A stretch of DNA of 9,038 nt, from NCBI GenBank assembly GCA_031268255.1, contig JAIRXO010000042.1:1-9038 (forward strand), given 5' to 3'. The translations under genes were made by a program, and so were the position numbers. This document shows positions 1 to 5,050 of the stretch, one piece after another (within the stretch, counting starts at the first letter, position 1; each line of letters opens with the position of its first letter). This stretch comes from Spirochaetaceae bacterium (lineage in GTDB: Bacteria; Spirochaetota; Spirochaetia; Treponematales; Breznakiellaceae). The notes under the pieces are model-generated. The model did not search any database. It saw nothing but the letters and a program-made list of their open reading frames with translations, and was not told the origin of the DNA.

Positions 1-3
1 GGC

Positions 4-49
4 CCTTCGAGGCACGATGGCATACAGGGGATTTTATTTGGCCTACGCC
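4..49 (+). repeat. 46-base repeat, copy 1
   Basis: This segment matches 102-147 without gaps at 39 of 46 positions. Both copies begin CCTTCGAG and end GGCCTACGCC. The frame starting at 6 reads FEARWHTGDFIWPTP and then stops at 54-56. The copy lies three bases from the window edge, so it may be part of a longer array or element extending left. Confidence 0.75.
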
Positions 50-101
50 GTGCTAATTTTTTTAGCAAACCCGCTCATTGAATCGCGGGATTTCGCGGGC
101 G

Positions 102-147
102 CCTTCGAGACGCGATGGCATACCGGGGACTTCATCGGGCCTACGCC
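102..147 (+). repeat. 46-base repeat, copy 2
   Basis: This is the second copy of the repeat at 4-49, offset by 98 bases. The seven differences are at repeat positions 9, 11, 23, 29, 32, 35 and 36. Five of them share one codon position, and four are silent in the frame that reads FETRWHTGDFIGPTP here. That frame stays open from before the repeat to a stop at about 211. The two copies are in different frames relative to each other, so they cannot be repeats within one intact protein. Confidence 0.75.
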
Positions 148-168
148 TTTCCGCATTTACCGGAGGGA

Positions 169-190
169 CGCCATACGCCTTGCTATGGCG
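169..190. repeat. Perfect hairpin, 7-base arms
   Basis: The arms CGCCATA (169-175) and TATGGCG (184-190) are exact reverse complements around an 8-base loop. No T-run follows on either strand, so it is not a standard intrinsic terminator. It is the first of four hairpins in series. Confidence 0.55.
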
Positions 191-215
191 CTTTTTCGGG
201 CGGGGGGGTAGCGGA

Positions 216-242
216 GAAGGTTTTTGCGGAGCAAAAACCTTC
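216..242. repeat. Perfect hairpin, 12-base arms, 3-base loop
   Basis: GAAGGTTTTTGC at 216-227 and GCAAAAACCTTC at 231-242 are exact reverse complements separated by GGA. This is the longest stem in the window. Neither strand has a T-run immediately after the stem, so an intrinsic terminator is unlikely. The stem is flanked by GCGGA at 211-215 and CGGAGC just after it, as in a repeat-family palindrome. Confidence 0.8.
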
Positions 243-257
243 GGAGCGTAGGGGGGC

Positions 258-279
258 GCGTAACAAAAATACGTTACGC
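258..279. repeat. Perfect hairpin, 7-base arms, A-rich loop
   Basis: GCGTAAC at 258-264 pairs with GTTACGC at 273-279 around the loop AAAAATAC. An alternative pairing competes with it: AACAAAAAT at 262-270 is the exact reverse complement of ATTTTTGTT at 282-290. The two stems are mutually exclusive, so the RNA or cruciform could switch between them. Confidence 0.65.
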
Positions 280-291
280 ACATTTTTGTTT

Positions 292-317
292 TGGAGTTTG
301 CCTTGAGGCAAACTCCA
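292..317. repeat. Perfect hairpin, 11-base arms, TTGA loop
   Basis: TGGAGTTTGCC at 292-302 and GGCAAACTCCA at 307-317 pair exactly around a 4-base loop. On the minus strand this stem lies 71 bases after the ettA stop codon, where a terminator might sit. However, the bases after the stem on that strand are AAACAAAAATG, not a T-run. It could still mark the end of the ettA transcript by protecting its 3' end, but that is inference. Confidence 0.75.
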
Positions 318-388
318 CAGGCGGGTGGTGCATAGCAGACGGCGGTAGGGAAATGCGCCCCCCTTCTAAATTTGTATTTTTCTGGTCT

Positions 389-2077
389 TTAACGTTCAAG
401 TTTACGGTACACATAACGGTGGGGCCGGTCGGCGTCGGCGCCGAGTTTCTGTCTGCGCCATTCGGCGTATTCCGACCAGTTGCCGTCATACCAGACGGTT
501 TCTCCGTCCTCAAATGCAAGAATGTGGGTGGCCACCCGGTCGAGGAACCAGCGGTCGTGGCTTATCACCACGGTAACTCCGGCAAAGCTGTCCAGGGCTT
601 CTTCCAGGGCCCGCAGCGTATTGACATCGAGGTCATTGGTCGGTTCGTCAAGGAGCAGCACATTGGCTCCCTGCTTGAGCATGAGGGCCAGGTTAAGTCT
701 GTTCCGCTCGCCGCCCGAAAGGACGCCTACTTTTTTCTGCTGGTCCGCTCCCGAAAAATTATACCACGAGCAGTAGGCTCTGGAATTGACTTCTTTCGCG
801 CCTGGTCCCGAACCGAGTTTGATGAGGTCCTGCCCAAGGGAAAGCTGCTCCCAGACGCTTTTGTCCGGGTCAAGGCTTTCCCGCATCTGGTCCGCATAGG
901 AGAGGACCACGCTCTCGCCCAGGCGCAGTGTCCCGCCGCCGCTTTTTTCCGCGCCGGTGATGATTTTAAACAGCGTTGTCTTGCCCGCGCCGTTGGGCCC
1001 GATGATGCCCACACAGGCTCCCGGCGGCACGGAAAAATTCATATTTTCAAAAAGAACCTTGTCCCCGTAGGCTTTGGAAAGACCTGCTGCCTCAATGACC
1101 ACCTGGCCCAGCCTCGGTCCCGGCGGTATGATAATTTTCTGCTGCTGGACTTTTTCCCGTTCGCCTTCGGCAAGGAGTTTTTCGTACTGGTTGATCCTCG
1201 CCTTGCTTTTGGCGTGTCTTCCCTGGGGGCTTAAATGTATCCATTCAAGTTCGCGCTGAAGGGCCTTGCGCCGTTCGCTCTCGCCTTTTTCTTCCAGGGC
1301 AAACTGCCTCTCTTTCTGTTCCAGCCAGCTTGAATAATTGCCTTTCCAGGGTATGCCTTCGCCGCGGTCAAGCTCCAGTATCCAGCCCGCCACATTGTCA
1401 AGGAAGTAACGGTCGTGGGTCACACAGATAACCGTGCCTTCGTACTGCTGCAGGTGCCGCTCAAGCCAGGCCACTGTCTCGGCGTCAAGATGGTTTGTCG
1501 GCTCGTCAAGAAGCAGTATATCGGGTTTTTTAAGAAGCAGCCGGCAGAGGGCTACCCGTCTTTTTTCGCCACCGGAAAGGTGGTCCGCCGTTTCGCCGGC
1601 AGGAGGACAGCGCAGGGCATCCATAGCCAGTTCGAGGCGGCTGTCAAGATTCCACCCGTCGGCGGCTTCTATCTTTTCCTGAAGCTCTGCCTGCCGCGCG
1701 CCGAGTTTGTCGTAATCCGCGTCAGGCTCTCCAAAGGCTTCGCTCACCTGATCGAATTCGGCCAGAAGGTCCACAAGTTCCCGAACCCCTTCTGACACCA
1801 GTTCCTTGACCGTTTTTCCCGCCTCAAGCAGGGGCTCCTGTTCAAGGTACCCTATGCTGTATCCGGGGCTTACCGCGGTTTCGCCTGAAAATTCACTGTC
1901 AACGCCGGAGAGTATTTTGAGGAGGCTCGACTTGCCCGAACCGTTAAGCCCTATGACGCCAATCTTGGCGCCGTAAAAATACGAAAGACTGATGTCCTTG
2001 AGGACCTGCTTGACACCGTGTTTCTTGGAAACACGGATCATCGAATAGATGACCTTTTTCTCGTCTACTGTTGCCAT
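389..2077 (-). CDS. ettA: Energy-dependent translational throttle protein EttA (ABC-F ATPase)
   Basis: EttA is a cytosolic ABC-F ATPase that binds the ribosomal E site and gates the first elongation steps according to the ATP/ADP ratio. The 562-residue product has two ABC domains and no membrane segments. Domain 1 shows Walker A GLNGSGKSS (43-51), signature LSGGE (167-171), catalytic Glu192 in LLLDEPTNHLD and switch His221. Domain 2 shows GPNGAGKTT (360-368), LSGGE (453-457), Glu478 in LLDEPTNDLD and His507. The linker at about 239-319 is the tRNA-interaction segment, and the C-terminus (LGADADRPHR) is typical of EttA, not of Uup or other ABC-F types. E. coli EttA is 555 residues. I chose the ATG at 2077 because the N-terminus then aligns with the family; an in-frame TTG lies at 2095. 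No good Shine-Dalgarno precedes the ATG. It is the last gene of the minus-strand run. Confidence 0.95.
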   Translation of the reverse strand: MATVDEKKVIYSMIRVSKKHGVKQVLKDISLSYFYGAKIGVIGLNGSGKSSLLKILSGVDSEFSGETAVSPGYSIGYLEQEPLLEAGKTVKELVSEGVRELVDLLAEFDQVSEAFGEPDADYDKLGARQAELQEKIEAADGWNLDSRLELAMDALRCPPAGETADHLSGGEKRRVALCRLLLKKPDILLLDEPTNHLDAETVAWLERHLQQYEGTVICVTHDRYFLDNVAGWILELDRGEGIPWKGNYSSWLEQKERQFALEEKGESERRKALQRELEWIHLSPQGRHAKSKARINQYEKLLAEGEREKVQQQKIIIPPGPRLGQVVIEAAGLSKAYGDKVLFENMNFSVPPGACVGIIGPNGAGKTTLFKIITGAEKSGGGTLRLGESVVLSYADQMRESLDPDKSVWEQLSLGQDLIKLGSGPGAKEVNSRAYCSWYNFSGADQQKKVGVLSGGERNRLNLALMLKQGANVLLLDEPTNDLDVNTLRALEEALDSFAGVTVVISHDRWFLDRVATHILAFEDGETVWYDGNWSEYAEWRRQKLGADADRPHRYVYRKLER

Positions 2078-2083
2078 GGGTTG

Positions 2084-2112
2084 ACTATACCCCAAAGAAA
2101 AGATGGTGGTAA
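2084..2112 (-). promoter_or_regulatory. Candidate ettA promoter
   Basis: On the minus strand TTACCA (2112-2107) and TATAGT (2089-2084) are separated by exactly 17 bases. They match the sigma-70 consensus at 4 of 6 and 5 of 6 positions. The second hexamer ends six bases before the ettA ATG (2077-2075), so transcription would start at or next to the start codon and give a leaderless or nearly leaderless message. This agrees with the lack of a Shine-Dalgarno. It is a sequence match only; chance matches of this quality are not rare. Confidence 0.4.
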
Positions 2113-2129
2113 GGGGACGGACGCCCTTA
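2110..2129. repeat. Small hairpin between hlyIII and ettA
   Basis: TAAGGG (2110-2115) and CCCTTA (2124-2129) form exact arms around an 8-base loop. On the minus strand the stem lies 11 bases past the hemolysin III stop codon and is followed after a few bases by the T-rich stretch CTTTTCTTT. It may be a weak terminator for the upstream gene. It also overlaps the -35 part of the candidate ettA promoter. Confidence 0.35.
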
Positions 2130-2140
2130 TTCCCGGAGGC

Positions 2141-2809
2141 TTAAAGCTGCCAGATGGACCACCAGTGGCAGATCGCTCCGGCCAGCACGAACACATGCCA
2201 GATTACATGGGCCTTGCGCATGCTTTTTTTTCTGTACCAGAGGGTTCCAAGTGTATAGAATACGCCGCCGGCGATAAGGAGTACGACGCTGATTCGGGGA
2301 ATGGAACGGACCAGGGGAAGCCATCCTATGACTATGATCCAGCCCATGAGTATATAGGCGGCTACTTCTATTTTCTTGAGCGCCTTACAGTTTGCCGCGT
2401 AGAGGACTATGCCCAGTACGGCAAGGCCCCATTCAGCGCCGAATATGGACCAGCCCCAGGCGCCGCGCAGGGCGGTAAGGCAGTAGGGGGTATAGGTTCC
2501 GGCTATGAGCAGGTATATGGCTGAATGATCGAGTATCCTGAATATACGTTTTGCCCCCCGGTGCTGTATGGCGTGGTAGAGCGTCGACGCGAGAAACATG
2601 AGTATCATGGTTGCCGTATAGAGCGCATAGGAGGTTACGGCCAAGGGGCCTCCGTTCCTGCCGCCTATGGTGCCGTTTGCCTTGAGGATCAAAAGGACCA
2701 GTCCCGCTGTCGCGGCGAGGGTTCCTATGCCGTGAAGTACCGCGTTGGCGATTTCTTCTCCCACAGTCTGAAAGGGCAGGGAGGGGGGCGCTTTTTGTAT
2801 TAATTCCAT
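2141..2809 (-). CDS. Hemolysin III family (PAQR-type) membrane protein
   Basis: This 222-residue integral membrane protein belongs to the HlyIII/YqfA branch of the PAQR superfamily, whose eukaryotic members include adiponectin receptors. Despite the name, most bacterial members have no shown hemolytic role; a metal-dependent hydrolase or membrane-homeostasis role is inferred for the superfamily. About seven hydrophobic segments are visible. The family's metal-site residues are present: SxxxH in STLYH (75-79), the Asp in LDHSAIYLL (Asp94), and HxxxH near the C-terminus (His201, His205). The N-terminal EExxNxxxHGIG motif is also present (about 18-29). The ATG at 2809 gives the usual family start; a TTG at 2830 would add seven residues. 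Neither has a clear ribosome binding site. It lies 103 bases after the patatin gene, with a possible operator between them. Confidence 0.93.
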   Translation of the reverse strand: MELIQKAPPSLPFQTVGEEIANAVLHGIGTLAATAGLVLLILKANGTIGGRNGGPLAVTSYALYTATMILMFLASTLYHAIQHRGAKRIFRILDHSAIYLLIAGTYTPYCLTALRGAWGWSIFGAEWGLAVLGIVLYAANCKALKKIEVAAYILMGWIIVIGWLPLVRSIPRISVVLLIAGGVFYTLGTLWYRKKSMRKAHVIWHVFVLAGAICHWWSIWQL

Positions 2810-2858
2810 ATCTATTCTGACCCGAACCAATACGAAAGGTTGCGGAATCCGATATATT

Positions 2859-2884
2859 GGACTTGTTCAACGGACAAGTTCAAC
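2859..2884. promoter_or_regulatory. Tandem 13-mer with dyad symmetry, possible operator
   Basis: On the plus strand GGACTTGTTCAAC (2859-2871) is followed directly by GGACAAGTTCAAC (2872-2884), two copies differing at two adjacent bases. Because of that difference the site also contains the hyphenated palindrome ACTTGT (2861-2866) and ACAAGT (2874-2879). It sits in the gap between the patatin and hemolysin III genes, 50 to 75 bases upstream of the latter's ATG. A promoter-like TATATC lies beside it on the minus strand. This arrangement suggests binding of a dimeric regulator, but no regulator is identified. Confidence 0.4.
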
Positions 2885-2912
2885 CTGAGAGGGGAAGGAT
2901 GGGCGGGACGGG

Positions 2913-3776
2913 CTAAAAAAATCTTCTCTTCGCGAAAAATTGTTCCAGGTCCGGGAGCCTTGCTTTGGCGGCTTTTTCGCCCAGTGTTATAAGGTGGGCG
3001 GCCTTGTCAAAGGCAAGGGGCGAAGTGTCATCGGCGGCGCTGATGAGGAGCGATGGCTGGTTTCGCTTTTCCATCTCGCTGTGGTGCATGGCTATCTCCA
3101 GGGTGCGGTACAGGATGCGCGCGCCGCTGGAGAATTTTTCGCCCGGGAGATTTTCAAAGCCGATGACATCAACCGCGAGAATGTGCTTAAAGCCTTCGTC
3201 ACGGGCAATGTATACCGGCAGGTTATTGCAGATGCCCCCGTCTACAAGGCGCATATCGCCCTCGGCAAGGGGTTCAAAAAAACCGGGGAAGGAACTGGAC
3301 GCCCTGGCTGCCCTGGCAACGCTGCCGCTTCTAAAAACAAGTTCCCTGCCGCTCACAAGGTCCACCGCGTTGCAGCGGAAGGGGATTTCGGTCTCCTCTA
3401 TGTTTTTGCCTCCGCAAAGCCGTTCGAGCAGGGCGAGTATGCCGTCTCCTGAGTCCATGCCGCTTTTGGTGGCCAGGTTTCCCAGCATCTTTCCGGTCTG
3501 GAACACCCAGCCTACAGGGCCGTTTACCTTACGTTTTGGCCTGCCAATATACCTGAGCAGGTCGAATTCCTCAAGGGCAAACGATTTGATTTTTTCAAGG
3601 CCCGTGCCTGAGGCATAGAGGCCGCCTATGATGGAACCCATGGAAGTCCCGACTATGAGGGAAGGCCGGGGCACGCCCATGTTTTCAAGGACATTGAAAA
3701 CGCCGAGATGCGCAAAGCCTTTGGCTCCGCCCCCCGACAGGACCAATGCCCATTTCAGGTTTTTTTGTATGGTCAT
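2913..3776 (-). CDS. Patatin-like phospholipase
   Basis: The 287-residue protein is a serine lipid acyl hydrolase of the patatin family, similar in size to the bacterial RssA-like cytosolic group. The oxyanion-hole loop SGGGAKG is at 14-20, the nucleophile Ser45 is in GTSMG, and Asp179 of the catalytic dyad is in VDGGICNNLP. The block with ARASSSFPGFFEP at about 157-169 is also typical. There is no clear signal peptide or membrane segment, so it probably acts in the cytoplasm or at the inner face of the membrane. Its ATG overlaps the aminotransferase stop in an ATGA arrangement, so it is likely translated by coupling; only a weak AGGCGG precedes the start. Substrate and physiological role are not evident. 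Confidence 0.93.
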   Translation of the reverse strand: MTIQKNLKWALVLSGGGAKGFAHLGVFNVLENMGVPRPSLIVGTSMGSIIGGLYASGTGLEKIKSFALEEFDLLRYIGRPKRKVNGPVGWVFQTGKMLGNLATKSGMDSGDGILALLERLCGGKNIEETEIPFRCNAVDLVSGRELVFRSGSVARAARASSSFPGFFEPLAEGDMRLVDGGICNNLPVYIARDEGFKHILAVDVIGFENLPGEKFSSGARILYRTLEIAMHHSEMEKRNQPSLLISAADDTSPLAFDKAAHLITLGEKAAKARLPDLEQFFAKRRFF

Positions 3777-5050
3777 AAAATCCGCCTGAGTACCTCTTCC
3801 AGATTCTCAATAAGAAAATCAATGTCCCCCCTGTTTATCACCAGGGGCGGCTGAAAGGCAAGCACATTGCGGCCAAGGCCGTTCTTGCCGAGTATGATGC
3901 CCCTTTCCTTGAGTTCCTCAAGGATACGGTCGGTCAGGGCGGCGCCGGGCGCGTCATCACCGGCAGGGGAATTTCTGTCAGGGGCGATTTCGGCGCCCAG
4001 CATGAGGCCCTTTCCCCGCACTTCCCGTATCACCGGAAACAGCGAGGCAAGGCTGTCAAGGCGGGAACGGAGATACGCCCCAAGTTCCCCGGCTCTGGCA
4101 CAGAGGTCCTCCTTTTCAATATAATCCAAAACCGCGAGGGCTGCACTGGCGGAAACAGGATTTCCTCCCAGGGTTGAAGCCGAGGGCCGTGTAAACCGCA
4201 GGGCAAGTTCCCGTGACGAGGCAAAGGCCGCTATGGGTATGCCGTTCCCCAGGGCCTTGCTCATGGTCATGATGTCGGGGATAACGCCGTAATGCTCAAC
4301 GGCAAACATCCTGCCGGTACGGGCAAAGCCTGTCTGCACTTCGTCAACGATGAGAAGCGCCCCGCGGCTCTTGAGAGCTCCGGCTGTCTTTTCAAAAAAA
4401 TCAGGGGGAAGGGGCCTGACGCCGCCGTTCCCCTGAACGGGTTCGCAGATAAGGGCGGCTATATCCCCGTCCTTTTCCAGCGCGGCGATAACTTCTTCGG
4501 CGCTGCCGGCAAAATAAAAATCGCCGGGCAGGAACGGGTCTGTGCGCCACATGGGGATGCCGGTAACCGCCATGGCAAGATAGGTTCTTCCGTGGAGCCC
4601 CGTGTTAAGGGCTATGAATTTTCTTTTTCCGGTTACAAGCCGGGCAAGGAGCAGGGCCCCTTCATTTGCCTCTGAACCTGAATTGCAGAAAAATGAATTA
4701 CTGAGTCCCGGCCTTTCGCGGGATGCCGCGCCTGACAGGGCAGACGCGGGGCCGCCGGGCAGGACCTGGGCAAGGCGGGCGGCAAGGCGCAGCACCGGCT
4801 CGGTAAGGTATACATTGGTAAGGTGCTGCAGTCTGCCAAGCTGGGCGGCGACCCTTTCTGTGATAAAGGGATTGGAATGTCCGCAGTTCATCACCGAGAC
4901 ACCGGCGAAAAAATCAAGGTACTTTTTCCCTCTTTCGTCGTAAAGGTACTGCATATCACCCCGGACAAAAAGGGGCGGGTCTTTGTAAAAATACTGGACG
5001 CAGGGCATAAAATATTCCCGGCGCAGTTCCAGAGCTTCCTGTCTTTCCAT
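3773..5050 (-). CDS. Class III PLP aminotransferase, AGXT2-like
   Basis: This 425-residue enzyme belongs to the class III (ornithine/GABA/AGXT2) aminotransferases. Its N-terminal YLDFFAGVSVMNCGHSNP and the STLGGNP block resemble alanine-glyoxylate aminotransferase 2-type proteins more than ArgD or GabT. Counting from the upstream ATG at 5053, the cofactor residues are SGSEAN (125-130), Asp237 in IVDEVQTGFARTG, and the Schiff-base Lys266 in MSKALGNG. The substrate cannot be fixed from sequence. There are two adjacent ATGs. The GGAGG at 5059-5055 lies only one base from the first and four from the second, so I prefer the second; the U32 stop TGA then overlaps it by one base. Two Gly/Ala/Pro-rich segments (about 100-118 and 360-372) look like insertions relative to the family. 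Confidence 0.9.
   Translation of the reverse strand: MERQEALELRREYFMPCVQYFYKDPPLFVRGDMQYLYDERGKKYLDFFAGVSVMNCGHSNPFITERVAAQLGRLQHLTNVYLTEPVLRLAARLAQVLPGGPASALSGAASRERPGLSNSFFCNSGSEANEGALLLARLVTGKRKFIALNTGLHGRTYLAMAVTGIPMWRTDPFLPGDFYFAGSAEEVIAALEKDGDIAALICEPVQGNGGVRPLPPDFFEKTAGALKSRGALLIVDEVQTGFARTGRMFAVEHYGVIPDIMTMSKALGNGIPIAAFASSRELALRFTRPSASTLGGNPVSASAALAVLDYIEKEDLCARAGELGAYLRSRLDSLASLFPVIREVRGKGLMLGAEIAPDRNSPAGDDAPGAALTDRILEELKERGIILGKNGLGRNVLAFQPPLVINRGDIDFLIENLEEVLRRIL

Larger units (their letters stand above)
250..364. repeat. Inverted pair enclosing two hairpins
   Basis: AGGGGGGCGC at 250-259 and GCGCCCCCCT at 355-364 are exact reverse complements 95 bases apart. They enclose the hairpin at 292-317, and the left arm overlaps the start of the one at 258-279. 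The arms could be short terminal inverted repeats of a miniature element of about 115 bases. Low-complexity G/C runs can also pair by chance, so this is tentative. I see no clear target-site duplication outside the arms. Confidence 0.35.
1..388. other. Gene-free, repeat-rich region downstream of ettA
   Basis: No convincing gene lies in this stretch. Short open frames exist on both strands, but they run through palindromes, have no clear ribosome binding site and match no family I know. The stretch contains two 46-base repeat copies (4-49 and 102-147), a GCGGG motif at 85-89 and again at 95-99 with the complementary CCCGC at 70-74, and four perfect hairpins between 169 and 317. A 10-base inverted pair at 250-259 and 355-364 encloses the last two hairpins. 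From about 318 to 388, outside the right arm of that pair, I see nothing further. Such dense palindromes downstream of a housekeeping gene suggest a dispersed intergenic repeat or a miniature element. Copies elsewhere in the genome cannot be checked from this window. Confidence 0.7.

Noticed and set aside
17..306. Two short overlapping plus-strand frames beginning MAYRG (17-211 and 115-306)
   Set aside because: Both starts come from the same repeated ATGGCATAC segment, neither has a ribosome binding site and the frames run through hairpins. I kept the repeat as a finding but do not call genes.
216..317. Hairpins as intrinsic terminators for ettA
   Set aside because: No T-run follows any of the stems on the minus strand; the bases after the 292-317 stem on that strand are A-rich.
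224..1234. Plus-strand open frame of 336 codons opposite ettA
   Set aside because: It starts inside the 216-242 palindrome, lies mostly antisense to the strongly conserved ettA coding frame and matches no family. It is a by-product of G/C-rich third positions on the other strand.
2093..2095. TTG at 2095 as the ettA start
   Set aside because: There is no Shine-Dalgarno before it, the extra six residues are not conserved in the family as I recall it, and the ATG at 2077 gives the expected N-terminus.
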